Source of the DNA: Klebsiella oxytoca
Lineage (GTDB): Bacteria > Pseudomonadota > Gammaproteobacteria > Enterobacterales > Enterobacteriaceae
NCBI RefSeq assembly: GCF_009707385.1
Contig: NZ_CP046115.1
Span: 5,208,001 to 5,272,000 of the forward strand
Direction of reading: 5' to 3'
DNA length: 64,000 bases
Position numbers and translations under genes: made by a program. Shown piece after piece: positions 39,057 to 47,918 of the stretch. Within the stretch, counting starts at the first letter, position 1. Each line of letters opens with the position of its first letter. The notes under the pieces were generated by a model. It was not told the origin of the DNA. It searched no databases and saw nothing but the letters and a program-made list of their open reading frames with translations.

Positions 39057-40328
39057 ATGAGGGGAAAGGCGACTTATTCAACTACATGGATCGCAACGGC
39101 AGTTCGATCCGTTCTTTACGCCAGCGCGCTTAGCGCTGGCGTATTGCTGTGCGCCGCATCTGCTCACGCCGACGAGCGCGACCAGCTAAAATCCATTCAG
39201 GCCGATATCGCCGCTAAGCAGCGGGCGATTAAGCAACAGCAGCAGCAGCGTGCCTCCCTGGTCGCTCAGCTTAAAGCGCAGGAGGAGGCTATTTCCGCCG
39301 CCGCGCGCAAGCTGCGTGAAACCCAAGAAACGTTGAATCAGCTGAATAAGCAGATCGATGAAATGAACGCAGCCCTTGCGAAGCTGGAGCGTCAGCGCGC
39401 CTCGCAGGAACGCAATCTTTCTGCACAGCTTGATGCCGCGTTTCGTCAGGGGCCGCATACCGGTATCCAGATGATCCTTAGCGGCGAAGAGGGGCAGCGT
39501 AACCAGCGCATGCAGGCCTACTTCGGCTATCTGAACCAGGCGCGTCAGGAAACCATTGCCGAGCTTAAGAAGACCCGCGAAGACGTAGCGGTGCAAAAAA
39601 GCATGCTGGAAGAGAAACAGAGCCAGCAGCAAACCCTGGTTTACGAACAGCGTGCCCAGCAGAGCAAGCTGGAACAGGCGCGTAACGAACGTAAAAAGAC
39701 CCTCGCTGGCCTGGAATCCTCTATCCAGAAAGGTCAGCAGCAGCTCAGCGAAATGCGGGCTAACGAATCACGTCTGCGCGGTCGCATCGCCCAGGCGGCG
39801 GCGGCGGCCAAAGCGCGCGCCGATCGTGAAGCCAGAGAAGCTCAGGACGTGCGCGATCGCCAACAGGAAGCTTCACGTAAAGGCACCACCTACAAACCGA
39901 CCGAAAGCGAACGCTCGCTGATGTCCCGAACCGGCGGACTAGGCTCACCTCGCGGCCAGGCATTCTGGCCGGTTCGCGGCTCAATTCTCCATCGCTATGG
40001 CGAACAGCTGCAAGGTGAACTACGTTGGAAGGGGATGGTTATCGCTGCGTCTGAAGGCACTGAGGTCAAAGCCGTTGCCGATGGTCGGGTTATTCTCGCC
40101 GACTGGCTGCAGGGCTATGGCCTGGTGGTGGTCGTTGAACACGGCAAAGGCGACATGAGTCTTTACGGCTATAACCAAAGCGCGCTGGTCAGCGTCGGCA
40201 CTCAGGTCCGGGCGGGCCAGCCGATTGCTCTCGTAGGCAGCAGCGGCGGTCAAGGCCGTCCGTCGCTCTATTTCGAAATTCGCCGCCAGGGTCAGGCGGT
40301 CAATCCACAGCCGTGGTTGGGAAGATAA
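39057..40328 (+). CDS. envC: Murein hydrolase activator EnvC
   Basis: Periplasmic divisome factor that activates amidases AmiA and AmiB at the septum through FtsEX. The 423 residues have a signal sequence (SVLYASALSAGVLLCAASAHA, cleavage near 39) and a long coiled coil (about 40-275, Gln/Lys/Glu-rich). The C-terminal LytM domain (about 318-423) lacks the zinc ligands of active LytM peptidases. The conserved ends FWPVRGSILHRYGEQLQGEL and SLYFEIRRQGQAVNPQPWLG are intact. E. coli EnvC has 419 residues. It ends 3 bp before yibQ. Confidence 0.97.
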   Translation: MRGKATYSTTWIATAVRSVLYASALSAGVLLCAASAHADERDQLKSIQADIAAKQRAIKQQQQQRASLVAQLKAQEEAISAAARKLRETQETLNQLNKQIDEMNAALAKLERQRASQERNLSAQLDAAFRQGPHTGIQMILSGEEGQRNQRMQAYFGYLNQARQETIAELKKTREDVAVQKSMLEEKQSQQQTLVYEQRAQQSKLEQARNERKKTLAGLESSIQKGQQQLSEMRANESRLRGRIAQAAAAAKARADREAREAQDVRDRQQEASRKGTTYKPTESERSLMSRTGGLGSPRGQAFWPVRGSILHRYGEQLQGELRWKGMVIAASEGTEVKAVADGRVILADWLQGYGLVVVVEHGKGDMSLYGYNQSALVSVGTQVRAGQPIALVGSSGGQGRPSLYFEIRRQGQAVNPQPWLGR

Positions 40329-40331
40329 GTT

Positions 40332-41267
40332 TTGCTTCAATTTCGCAGAATTGCACTCGCGGTAACCAGTACGCTGGTTATGGCGTCGCCGGTTTTTGCC
40401 GGCAAACTCTCCATTGTTATTGACGACTTTGGCTATCGTCCTCAAACGGAAAACCAGGTGCTGGCGCTGCCAGCGACGATCTCCGTTGCCGTACTCCCTA
40501 ATGCGCCCCACGCTCGAGAAATGGCGACTAAAGCGCATAATCTCGGCCACGAAGTGCTGATTCACCTGCCGATGGCGCCGCTGAGCAAGCAGCCGCTGGA
40601 AAAAGACACGCTCCGCCCGGATATGAACAGCAGCGAGATTGAGCGCATTATCCGCGAAGCCTACGGCAAGGTTCCGTACGCCGTGGGGCTGAATAACCAT
40701 ATGGGCAGCGCCATGACGTCGAATCTCTTCGGTATGCAGAAGGTGATGCAGGCACTTGAACGCTACAATCTTTACTTCCTTGATAGCGTCACGATTGGCA
40801 ACACCCAGGCCATGCGCGCGGCGCAGGGCACCGGAGTGAAGGTGATTAAGCGCAAGGTGTTCCTTGACGATACCCAGAACGAAGCGGATATACGCTATCA
40901 GTTTAACCGCGCCATCGCTTTGGCACGGCGCAACGGCTCTGCGATTGCTATCGGGCACCCGCACCCGACAACGGTGCGCGTGCTGCAGCAGATGGTATAT
41001 AGCCTGCCGCCGGATATCACGCTGGTACGCCCGAGCAGCCTGCTAAACGAGCCGCAGGTGGATACCTCAACGCCGAATAGTGCACCGCCGCCACAACAGC
41101 CGCCGCGCAACCCGTTCCGGGGCGTGAAGCTATGTAAACCGAAGCATCCGCCGCAGCCGGTTAATGCCAGCCGCTTCTTTACTATTCTGAGCGAAAGCAT
41201 CAGCCAGAGCGCCCTGGTACAGTACTACCAGCTGAAGTGGCAGGGCTGGGATAAACCCACCAACTAA
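40332..41267 (+). CDS. yibQ: Divergent polysaccharide deacetylase YibQ
   Basis: Exported member of the divergent polysaccharide deacetylase 2 family; substrate unknown. A TTG start at 40332 gives 311 residues with a signal peptide (IALAVTSTLVMASPVFA) and the domain KLSIVIDDFGYRP, LIHLPMAPLSKQPLEKDTL, AVGLNNHMGSAMTS and AIGHPHPTTVRVLQ. The last has the His residues expected near the active site. No ATG lies at the family N-terminus, so TTG is the best start. It follows envC by 3 bp and is probably co-transcribed. The stop overlaps the convergent glycosyltransferase by 4 bp. Confidence 0.93.
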   Translation: MLQFRRIALAVTSTLVMASPVFAGKLSIVIDDFGYRPQTENQVLALPATISVAVLPNAPHAREMATKAHNLGHEVLIHLPMAPLSKQPLEKDTLRPDMNSSEIERIIREAYGKVPYAVGLNNHMGSAMTSNLFGMQKVMQALERYNLYFLDSVTIGNTQAMRAAQGTGVKVIKRKVFLDDTQNEADIRYQFNRAIALARRNGSAIAIGHPHPTTVRVLQQMVYSLPPDITLVRPSSLLNEPQVDTSTPNSAPPPQQPPRNPFRGVKLCKPKHPPQPVNASRFFTILSESISQSALVQYYQLKWQGWDKPTN

Positions 41268-42061
41268 ATCGTTCGTGAATCCGTGTGCTTATCCGCCGCG
41301 GATTTCGGCTTATCCTGATGGGCATACCAGGCTTTAAAATATTTAAGAAAGCTGTAAAAAGTCGCGTAAAGGCCGGTAACTACCCCAACCTTGCCCTTTC
41401 GCCACGCTCCGCTGAACAGATACCACTTAAAGAATGCGCCAATGGCGCTAATCACCCCTCGTCCGATTGATGGCCTGATCTTCTGATATTTCACCAGCCG
41501 TGTCGTGTAGCTATTGAGCTTACTGAACACTTCATGCAGGGAGTAGAAGGTATCGTGGCGCACGAAGCCCGGGAGCCTGGTGGAGTGCGTAAAACCGATA
41601 ACCTGATCGTCTACAGGCCGATCGTTGAACCTGGCAGCGGAACGATTAAACAGGCGAACCGGGAAATCCGGCGATGATACCGGATAGATGGTTCGTACCT
41701 GTTCTCCCAGCACGAACCAGTAGCGCGGCAGACGCCATGCGCAGTCTGGAGCCGGCTCATCGCCCGCCTTCAAAGCCAGAATAGCTGCCACCACGTCATC
41801 ATCAAGGATCTCATCGCTATCCATGCACAGAACCCAGTCGTGGCTGGCCAGGGAGGTGGCATAATTCATTTGTGCACCGTGAGCGGTATAGGGATGGTGA
41901 TGTACCGTGAGAGCGAATTGTTGGCAAATCTGCAGCGTGGCATCCGTGCTGCCTGAGTCGATGACGATAAATTCATCGGCTACCTTCATCAATGGGGGTA
42001 ATACCTCCCGTAATAAGCGGGATGAATTACAGGTCAATAAGCATACAGATAGTTTAATCAT
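41264..42061 (-). CDS. WaaE-like GT2 glycosyltransferase
   Basis: Probable cytoplasmic-face glycosyltransferase for LPS or a related glycan. The 265 residues start with a GT-A fold (KLSVCLLTCNSSRLLREVLP, FIVIDSGSTDATL) and the DxD-type MDSDEILDDDV. This is the plan of WaaE/KdtX, the core beta-1,4-glucosyltransferase. It is a distant paralogue of waaE at 58295 in this window. E. coli has waaH (yibD) at this position between yibQ and tdh. A C-terminal amphipathic or membrane-peripheral part (GVISAIGAFFKWYLFSGAW) is seen. Acceptor and sugar cannot be deduced. Confidence 0.8.
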   Translation of the reverse strand: MIKLSVCLLTCNSSRLLREVLPPLMKVADEFIVIDSGSTDATLQICQQFALTVHHHPYTAHGAQMNYATSLASHDWVLCMDSDEILDDDVVAAILALKAGDEPAPDCAWRLPRYWFVLGEQVRTIYPVSSPDFPVRLFNRSAARFNDRPVDDQVIGFTHSTRLPGFVRHDTFYSLHEVFSKLNSYTTRLVKYQKIRPSIGRGVISAIGAFFKWYLFSGAWRKGKVGVVTGLYATFYSFLKYFKAWYAHQDKPKSAADKHTDSRTI

Positions 42062-42175
42062 AGTCTTAACAGGGTTAAATCATGGTTAACCCGACTGTAT
42101 AAACGAAAAGCTGAAAAAGCGATTTAGAAAATGTGCGGAGTGGATTAAGGATCGCAAAAATGTAGGATAACTCTC

Positions 42176-42200
42176 AAAAAAGCGCCCGCAGGCGCTTTTT
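42176..42200. terminator. Terminator downstream of tdh
   Basis: AAAAAAGCGCC / GGCGCTTTTT flanks a short loop. Read leftwards the stem ends in TTTTTT, giving a good rho-independent terminator for kbl-tdh; it may also work rightwards. Confidence 0.85.
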
Positions 42201-42220
42201 AAATGCCAGCCAGGATGGAA

Positions 42221-43246
42221 TTAATCCCAGCTCAGGATGACTTTCCCGGACTGGCCGGAGCGCATAGCGTCAAAGCCCTGCTGGAAGTCATCAATGCCAA
42301 AGCGATGCGTGATAATCGGCGACAAATCGAGACCGGACTGGATGAGCGCGGCCATCTTGTACCAGGTTTCAAACATTTCGCGGCCATAAATCCCTTTGAT
42401 AAACAGCCCTTTGAAAATGACTTTGGTCCAGTCGATCGACATATCCGACGGCGGAATACCAAGCATAGCGATGCGCCCACCGTGGTTCATGGTATCCAGC
42501 ATAGTGCGGAAGGCTGGCGGCGCGCCGGACATCTCCAGCCCCACGTCGAAACCTTCAGTCATGCCCAGCTCAGCCATCACATCGTTAAGGTTCTCTTGCG
42601 AAACGTTTACCGCCCGGGTGACGCCCATTTTACGCGCCAGCTCCAGACGATATTCATTAACGTCGGTGATCACGACGTTACGCGCGCCGACGTGCTTCGC
42701 CACCGCGGCTGCCATCACGCCGATTGGACCCGCGCCGGAAACCAGCACGTCCTCGCCGACGAGATCGAAAGAGAGCGCGGTATGCACTGCGTTGCCAAAC
42801 GGGTCGAAAATCGACGCCAGATCGTCAGAGATATTGTCCGGGATTTTAAAAGCGTTAAATGCCGGGATCACCAGATACTCGGCAAAGCAGCCTGGACGGT
42901 TGACGCCAACGCCCGTCGTATTGCGGCACAGGTGCGTACGCCCGGCACGGCAATTACGACAGTGGCCGCAGGTAATATGCCCTTCGCCGGAAACGCGGTC
43001 GCCAAGCTTAAAACCGCGCACTTCCTGACCGATACCCACGACTTCGCCGACGTATTCATGACCTACCACCATCGGAACCGGAATAGTCTTTTGCGACCAC
43101 TCGTCCCAGTTATAGATATGCACATCGGTACCGCAAATCGCGGTCTTGCGGATTTTAATCAGCAAATCATTGTGGCCGACTTCCGGTTCCGGTACATCGG
43201 TCATCCAGATGCCTTCTTCCGCCTTCAGTTTGGATAACGCTTTCAT
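42221..43246 (-). CDS. tdh: L-threonine 3-dehydrogenase Tdh
   Basis: NAD-dependent oxidation of threonine to 2-amino-3-ketobutyrate, which Kbl then cleaves. The 341 residues equal E. coli Tdh. Zinc medium-chain dehydrogenase: catalytic Zn ligands Cys38 (AICGTDVH) and His63-Glu64 (GHEYVG). Structural Zn comes from [15 protein letters not shown], and the NAD motif is [12 protein letters not shown]. The start ATG at 43244-43246 lies 9 bp after kbl, forming the kbl-tdh operon, which in E. coli responds to Lrp and leucine. Confidence 0.98.
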   Translation of the reverse strand: MKALSKLKAEEGIWMTDVPEPEVGHNDLLIKIRKTAICGTDVHIYNWDEWSQKTIPVPMVVGHEYVGEVVGIGQEVRGFKLGDRVSGEGHITCGHCRNCRAGRTHLCRNTTGVGVNRPGCFAEYLVIPAFNAFKIPDNISDDLASIFDPFGNAVHTALSFDLVGEDVLVSGAGPIGVMAAAVAKHVGARNVVITDVNEYRLELARKMGVTRAVNVSQENLNDVMAELGMTEGFDVGLEMSGAPPAFRTMLDTMNHGGRIAMLGIPPSDMSIDWTKVIFKGLFIKGIYGREMFETWYKMAALIQSGLDLSPIITHRFGIDDFQQGFDAMRSGQSGKVILSWD

Positions 43247-43255
43247 CTCACACCC

Positions 43256-44449
43256 TCAGGCAATCACGCCCAGTTGTTTACCGATGCGGGTAAAGGCTTC
43301 CACCGCACGTTCAATTTGTTCAGGGGTATGCGCCGCAGACATCTGGGTACGGATACGCGCCTGGCCTTTTGGTACCACCGGATAGAAGAATCCGGTGACG
43401 TAAATACCCTCTTTTTGCAGCTCGCTGGCAAACTTCTGCGCCACGGTGGCCTCGCCGAGCATCACCGGGATAATGGCGTGATCGGCGCCCGCCAGTGTGA
43501 ATCCTGCGGCGGACATTTTTTCGCGGAACAGGCGCGCGTTAGACCACAGGCGGTCGCGCAGCTCGCTGCCGGCTTCCACCATCTCCAGAACTTTGATGGA
43601 GGCGGCGACAATTGCCGGCGCCAGCGAGTTGGAGAACAAATATGGGCGCGAGCGCTGACGCAGCCACTCGACAACTTCTTTACGTGCTGCCGTATAGCCG
43701 CCGGACGCGCCGCCCAGCGCTTTACCAAGCGTACCGGTGATAATATCGACGCGGCCCATCACGTCGCAGTATTCATGGGAACCGCGACCGTTTTCGCCGA
43801 CAAAACCAACGGCGTGTGAGTCGTCAACCATCACCAGCGCATCATATTTATCCGCGAGATCGCAGACGCCTTTCAGGTTGGCAATCACGCCATCCATTGA
43901 GAACACGCCGTCGGTGGCGATCAGCACATGACGCGCGCCGGCTTCGCGGGCCTCTTTCAGGCGAGCTTCGAGCTCCTGCATGTCGTTGTTGGCATAGCGG
44001 AAACGCTTCGCTTTACACAGGCGCACGCCATCGATGATAGAAGCGTGGTTCAGAGCATCGGAGATAATCGCGTCTTCCGCACCAAGCAGGGTTTCAAACA
44101 GGCCGCCGTTGGCATCAAAGCAGGAAGAGTACAGAATCGCATCTTCCATACCGAGAAAATCGGCCAGTTTCTTCTCAAGCGCCTTATGGCTGTCCTGAGT
44201 ACCGCAGATAAAGCGCACGGAGGCCATGCCGAAACCGTGGCTATCCATCCCGCTTTTCGCTGCGGCAATCAGCTCCGGGTGGTTCGCGAGGCCCAGATAG
44301 TTATTGGCGCAGAAGTTAATTACCTGGCTACCGCCGACGGTGATATCCGCCTGCTGAGCCGAAGTGATAATACGTTCTTCTTTGAACAACCCTTCCGCAC
44401 GCGCGGTATTAAGGTCATTGGTTAACTGTTTGTAAAAATCACCACGCAT
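43256..44449 (-). CDS. kbl: 2-amino-3-ketobutyrate CoA ligase Kbl
   Basis: PLP enzyme that cleaves 2-amino-3-ketobutyrate with CoA to glycine and acetyl-CoA. The 397 residues (E. coli 398) show [45 protein letters not shown] and the PLP lysine in [17 protein letters not shown] 44447-44449. It is the first gene of the leftward threonine-degradation operon. The region upstream is occupied by an ERIC-type repeat rather than the htrL (yibB) gene of E. coli. Confidence 0.98.
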   Translation of the reverse strand: MRGDFYKQLTNDLNTARAEGLFKEERIITSAQQADITVGGSQVINFCANNYLGLANHPELIAAAKSGMDSHGFGMASVRFICGTQDSHKALEKKLADFLGMEDAILYSSCFDANGGLFETLLGAEDAIISDALNHASIIDGVRLCKAKRFRYANNDMQELEARLKEAREAGARHVLIATDGVFSMDGVIANLKGVCDLADKYDALVMVDDSHAVGFVGENGRGSHEYCDVMGRVDIITGTLGKALGGASGGYTAARKEVVEWLRQRSRPYLFSNSLAPAIVAASIKVLEMVEAGSELRDRLWSNARLFREKMSAAGFTLAGADHAIIPVMLGEATVAQKFASELQKEGIYVTGFFYPVVPKGQARIRTQMSAAHTPEQIERAVEAFTRIGKQLGVIA

Positions 44450-44485
44450 TACAACTCTCCAGATTCGGCAAAATTTGGCACATAT

Positions 44486-44615
44486 TACCCTAAATAATTC
44501 GAGTTGCAGGAAGGCGGTGACGCAGCGAATCCCCAGGAGCTTACTCTGGTAAGTGACTGGGGTGAGCGAGGAAAACCAACGTACCTGTAACTTGATGTAT
44601 GACGGGTATATTACC
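44486..44615. repeat. ERIC-type intergenic repeat between kbl and hldD
   Basis: About 125 bp with the ERIC core: GAATCCCCAGGAGCTTAC (44527-44544) facing GTAAGTGACTGGGGTGAGCG (44549-44568) around a central dyad. Imperfect terminal inverted repeats contain CGAGTTGCAGG and CCTGTAACTTGATG. The remaining bases of the 339-bp spacer (44616-44744) hold the hldD promoter region and a short ORF. Confidence 0.88.
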
Positions 44616-44744
44616 TAAAGATATACGCTGATACGAGATGATGCATTACTGCATGAATTATTTGCAGCATAAATCACGAGCTACATCCCCCTTATCGGCG
44701 AATGGCTGAAGCCTCGTCGATGTGGTGATATGATAGGAGTATTC

Positions 44745-44792
44745 ATGTCCGGATTGTCTCTGGACTCCCAACTTCAAAGGCTACAGTTATGA
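44745..44792 (+). CDS. Candidate 15-residue leader ORF overlapping the hldD start
   Basis: ATG 44745 with ribosome site AGGAG (44735-44739, spacing 5) opens [15 protein letters not shown]. The TGA at 44790-44792 overlaps the hldD ATG (44789-44791) as ATGA. That geometry would couple hldD translation to the leader. It is too short to judge by composition; the strong ribosome site is the main support. Confidence 0.4.
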   Translation: MSGLSLDSQLQRLQL

Positions 44793-45733
44793 TCATCGTT
44801 ACCGGCGGCGCAGGCTTTATCGGCAGCAATATCGTTAAGGCGCTGAATGACCAGGGCATTACCGACATTCTGGTCGTTGACAACCTGAAAGACGGCACCA
44901 AATTCGTTAATCTTGTGGACCTGAACATTGCCGACTACATGGATAAAGAAGATTTTCTGATCCAGATAATGGCGGGCGAAGAGTTCGGCGATATCGACGC
45001 TATTTTCCATGAAGGCGCCTGCTCTTCCACCACCGAGTGGGACGGCAAGTACATGATGGACAACAACTATCAGTATTCAAAAGAGGTTCTGCACTACTGC
45101 CTGGAGCGCGAAATTCCGTTCCTGTACGCCTCTTCTGCGGCGACCTACGGCGGACGCACCAGCGATTTTATCGAATCCCGCGAATACGAGCAGCCGCTCA
45201 ACGTTTATGGCTACTCCAAGTTTCTGTTTGATGAATATGTCCGCCAGATCCTGCCGGAAGCGAATTCGCAGATCGTCGGCTTCCGCTATTTTAACGTCTA
45301 CGGGCCGCGCGAAGGCCATAAAGGCAGCATGGCCAGCGTTGCTTTCCATCTCAATACCCAGCTGAACAACGGCGAAAGCCCGAAACTGTTTGAAGGCAGC
45401 GATGGCTTTAAGCGTGACTTCGTCTACGTCGGCGATGTGGCGGCAGTGAACCTGTGGTTCTGGGAAAACGGCGTTTCCGGCATCTTTAACCTCGGCACCG
45501 GCCGCGCGGAGTCTTTCCAGGCCGTTGCAGACGCGACGCTGGCTTATCATAAGAAAGGCAGCATCGAATACATTCCGTTCCCGGACAAGCTGAAAGGCCG
45601 CTATCAGGCGTTTACCCAGGCGGATCTCACTAACCTGCGCGCTGCGGGCTACGACAAACCGTTCAAGACCGTCGCCGAAGGCGTAACGGAATATATGGCC
45701 TGGCTCAACCGCGACAATCATGCGAATTCATAA
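44789..45733 (+). CDS. hldD: ADP-L-glycero-D-manno-heptose 6-epimerase HldD
   Basis: Converts ADP-D-glycero- to ADP-L-glycero-D-manno-heptose, the donor for WaaC, WaaF and WaaQ. The 314 residues (E. coli 310) show the short-chain dehydrogenase NADP motif [12 protein letters not shown], the catalytic Tyr140 and Lys144 in VYGYSKF, and [12 protein letters not shown]. The extra residues are the C-terminal tail (DNHANS). ATG 44789 has AAAGG nine bases upstream and overlaps the short leader ORF. It starts the rightward hldD-waaF-waaC series. Confidence 0.98.
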   Translation: MIIVTGGAGFIGSNIVKALNDQGITDILVVDNLKDGTKFVNLVDLNIADYMDKEDFLIQIMAGEEFGDIDAIFHEGACSSTTEWDGKYMMDNNYQYSKEVLHYCLEREIPFLYASSAATYGGRTSDFIESREYEQPLNVYGYSKFLFDEYVRQILPEANSQIVGFRYFNVYGPREGHKGSMASVAFHLNTQLNNGESPKLFEGSDGFKRDFVYVGDVAAVNLWFWENGVSGIFNLGTGRAESFQAVADATLAYHKKGSIEYIPFPDKLKGRYQAFTQADLTNLRAAGYDKPFKTVAEGVTEYMAWLNRDNHANS

Positions 45734-45735
45734 AA

Positions 45736-45846
45736 TCATTCGGGCGGTATTAAGGCGGCAACTGAGTGAATCTTCAGGAACATAGGATAACTATGTGACT
45801 GAAGTGAACGAAGGCAGCCAACGCAGAGACAGCTTGAAGGATGAAA
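45736..45846. repeat. ERIC-related element in the hldD-waaF spacer
   Basis: About 110 bp (GTGAATCTTCAGGAACATAG / CTATGTGACTGAAGTGAACG around a central dyad, ending CAGCTTGAAGGATGAAATG). It follows the ERIC layout but has diverged in the core. Its right end supplies GAAGGA, the ribosome site of waaF. Confidence 0.7.
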
Positions 45847-45849
45847 TGA

Positions 45850-46908
45850 ATGAAGATACTGGTGGTGGGCCCATCATGGGTGGGCGACATGATGATGTCG
45901 CAAAGTCTCTATCGTACGCTCAGGGCGCGCTATCCCCAGGCGATAATTGACGTGATGGCGCCCGCGTGGTGCCGTCCGCTGCTGTCGCGCATGCCGGAAG
46001 TTAACGAAGCGATTGCCATGCCGCTCGGCCACGGCGCGCTGGAACTCGGCGAACGACGTAAGCTCGGACACAGCCTGCGCGAGCGTCGCTACGATCGCGC
46101 TTACGTGCTGCCGAACTCGTTTAAATCGGCCCTGGTACCGTTCTTCGCGGGGATACCGCATCGTACCGGCTGGCTCGGCGAGATGCGTTACGGGCTGCTG
46201 AACGATGCCCGCAAGCTCGATAAAGACGCCTGGCCGCTGATGGTCGAACGCTACGTTGGTCTGGCGTACGACAAAGGGGTGATGCGCTGCGCTAAAGACC
46301 TGCCGCAGCCTCTGCTCTGGCCGCAGCTGCAGGTTCATGAAGGCGAAAAATCTCAGGCCTGTAGCGCATTTAATATCTCAGCCGATCGCCCGATCGTCGG
46401 CTTCTGCCCCGGCGCAGAGTTTGGCCCGGCTAAGCGCTGGCCGCACTATCACTACGCCGAGCTGGCGAAGCAGCTTATTGACGACGGTTATCAGATAGTC
46501 CTCTTCGGTTCCGCCAAGGATAATGAAGCGGGCAAAGAGATCGTTGCTACGCTGAATACCGAACAGCAGGCGTGGTGCCGCAATCTTGCCGGGGAAACCC
46601 AGCTTGAACAGGCCGTTATTCTGATTGCCGCCTGTAAAGCAGTCGTCAGCAACGACTCCGGCCTGATGCACGTCGCCGCGGCGCTGGACCGCCCGCTGGT
46701 CGCGCTCTACGGCCCAAGCAGCCCGGACTTCACTCCGCCGCTGTCGCATAAAGCGCGGGTTATTCGCCTGATTAGCGGTTACCACAAAGTACGTAAAGGC
46801 GATGCCGCCGAAGGCTATCATCAGAGCCTGATTGATATTACCCCACAGCGAGTACTCGAAGAGCTGAACGCGCTGTTGACGGAAAAAACGGAAACAGAGG
46901 AAGCCTGA
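45850..46908 (+). CDS. waaF: ADP-heptose:LPS heptosyltransferase II WaaF
   Basis: Adds the second heptose to the LPS inner core at the cytoplasmic face. The 352 residues (E. coli 348) are a GT9, GT-B fold: MKILVVGPSWVGDMMMSQSL with the catalytic Asp near 13, CPGAEFGPAKRWPHYHYAEL, and the ADP-heptose site NDSGLMHVAAALDRPLVALYG. ATG 45850 is set by family length and GAAGGA at 45835-45840. The stop lies 2 bp before the waaC GTG. Confidence 0.98.
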   Translation: MKILVVGPSWVGDMMMSQSLYRTLRARYPQAIIDVMAPAWCRPLLSRMPEVNEAIAMPLGHGALELGERRKLGHSLRERRYDRAYVLPNSFKSALVPFFAGIPHRTGWLGEMRYGLLNDARKLDKDAWPLMVERYVGLAYDKGVMRCAKDLPQPLLWPQLQVHEGEKSQACSAFNISADRPIVGFCPGAEFGPAKRWPHYHYAELAKQLIDDGYQIVLFGSAKDNEAGKEIVATLNTEQQAWCRNLAGETQLEQAVILIAACKAVVSNDSGLMHVAAALDRPLVALYGPSSPDFTPPLSHKARVIRLISGYHKVRKGDAAEGYHQSLIDITPQRVLEELNALLTEKTETEEA

Positions 46909-46910
46909 CT

Positions 46911-47918
46911 GTGCGGGTCCTGATCGTAAAAACTTCGTCCATGGGCGACGTATTGCATACTCTACCCGCGCTGACCGACGCCGCGCAGGCCTTTCCCAAC
47001 ATTCGTTTCGACTGGGTCGTTGAGGAGGGTTTCGCCCAGATCCCTTCCTGGCATGAAGCCGTTGACCGGGTCATCCCGGTAGCGATCCGCCGTTGGCGCA
47101 AAGCGTGGTTTTCCGCGCCGATTAAAGCCGAGCGCAAAATATTTCGCCAGGCTATCCAGGCGGAAAAGTACGATGCCATCATTGATGCTCAGGGGCTGGT
47201 GAAAAGCGCCGCGCTGGTAACAAGACTGGCCCACGGCGTTAAGCACGGCATGGACTGGCAAACCGCCCGCGAACCGCTGGCCAGCCTGTTCTACAATCGC
47301 CGCCATCATATCGCTAAACAGCAGCACGCCGTTGAGCGCACCCGCGAACTGTTCGCTAAAAGCCTTGGCTACGCCAAGCCGGAAACCCAGGGCGACTACG
47401 CTATCGCCCGTCATTTTTTGCGCCAGAATGACACGCCCGCCGAGCCATATCTGGTATTCCTGCATGCCACCACCCGTGATGACAAACACTGGCCGGAAGC
47501 GAACTGGCGGGAGCTTATCGACCTGCTGGCCAACAGCGGCGTACGCATTAAACTGCCGTGGGGTGCGCCGCATGAAGAGGCGCGAGCCAAACGGCTGGCG
47601 GAAGGGCACGATTTTGTCGACGTCCTGGCGCGTATGAGTCTGGAGCAGGTTGCTCAGGTGCTGGCTGGCGCGCGCGGGGTGGTTTCCGTCGACACGGGGT
47701 TGAGCCACTTAACCGCCGCGCTCGATAAACCCAACTTCACGCTCTACGGCCCGACCGATCCGGGGCTGATTGGCGGCTACGGTAAAAATCAGCACGTCGT
47801 GCGTCCGGAAAGTGGCAACAGCACGGGGGATATTTCTGCTCAGCATGTATGCAACCTGCTGGAAACATCCCATCTTACGGACCTGAGTTCTTTTCGCGAG
47901 AGTCCAGAAACAAAATGA
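46911..47918 (+). CDS. waaC: ADP-heptose:LPS heptosyltransferase I WaaC
   Basis: Adds the first heptose to Kdo2-lipid A. GTG start 46911 (MRVLIVKTSSMGDVLHTLPA). Motifs: catalytic Asp13 in SSMGDVLHTLP, RRWRKAWFSAPIKAERK, FLHATTRDDKHWPE and VSVDTGLSHLTAALDKPN. With 335 residues it is longer than E. coli WaaC (319); the extra part is a weakly conserved C-terminal tail (DISAQHVCNLLETSHLTD on). The stop overlaps the next gene by 4 bp (ATGA), so the GT9 gene is coupled to waaC. Confidence 0.97.
   Translation: MRVLIVKTSSMGDVLHTLPALTDAAQAFPNIRFDWVVEEGFAQIPSWHEAVDRVIPVAIRRWRKAWFSAPIKAERKIFRQAIQAEKYDAIIDAQGLVKSAALVTRLAHGVKHGMDWQTAREPLASLFYNRRHHIAKQQHAVERTRELFAKSLGYAKPETQGDYAIARHFLRQNDTPAEPYLVFLHATTRDDKHWPEANWRELIDLLANSGVRIKLPWGAPHEEARAKRLAEGHDFVDVLARMSLEQVAQVLAGARGVVSVDTGLSHLTAALDKPNFTLYGPTDPGLIGGYGKNQHVVRPESGNSTGDISAQHVCNLLETSHLTDLSSFRESPETK

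Noticed and set aside
42203..43237. 344-codon open frame on the plus strand opposite tdh
   Set aside because: It mirrors a clear dehydrogenase gene, has no recognisable domain and is a normal by-product of GC-rich codon use.
44706..44734. hldD promoter with CTGAAG / 17 bp / TATGAT
   Set aside because: It fits spacing, but the -35 is poor. The start point would fall after the leader ribosome site, so it conflicts with the short ORF; neither can be decided from sequence.
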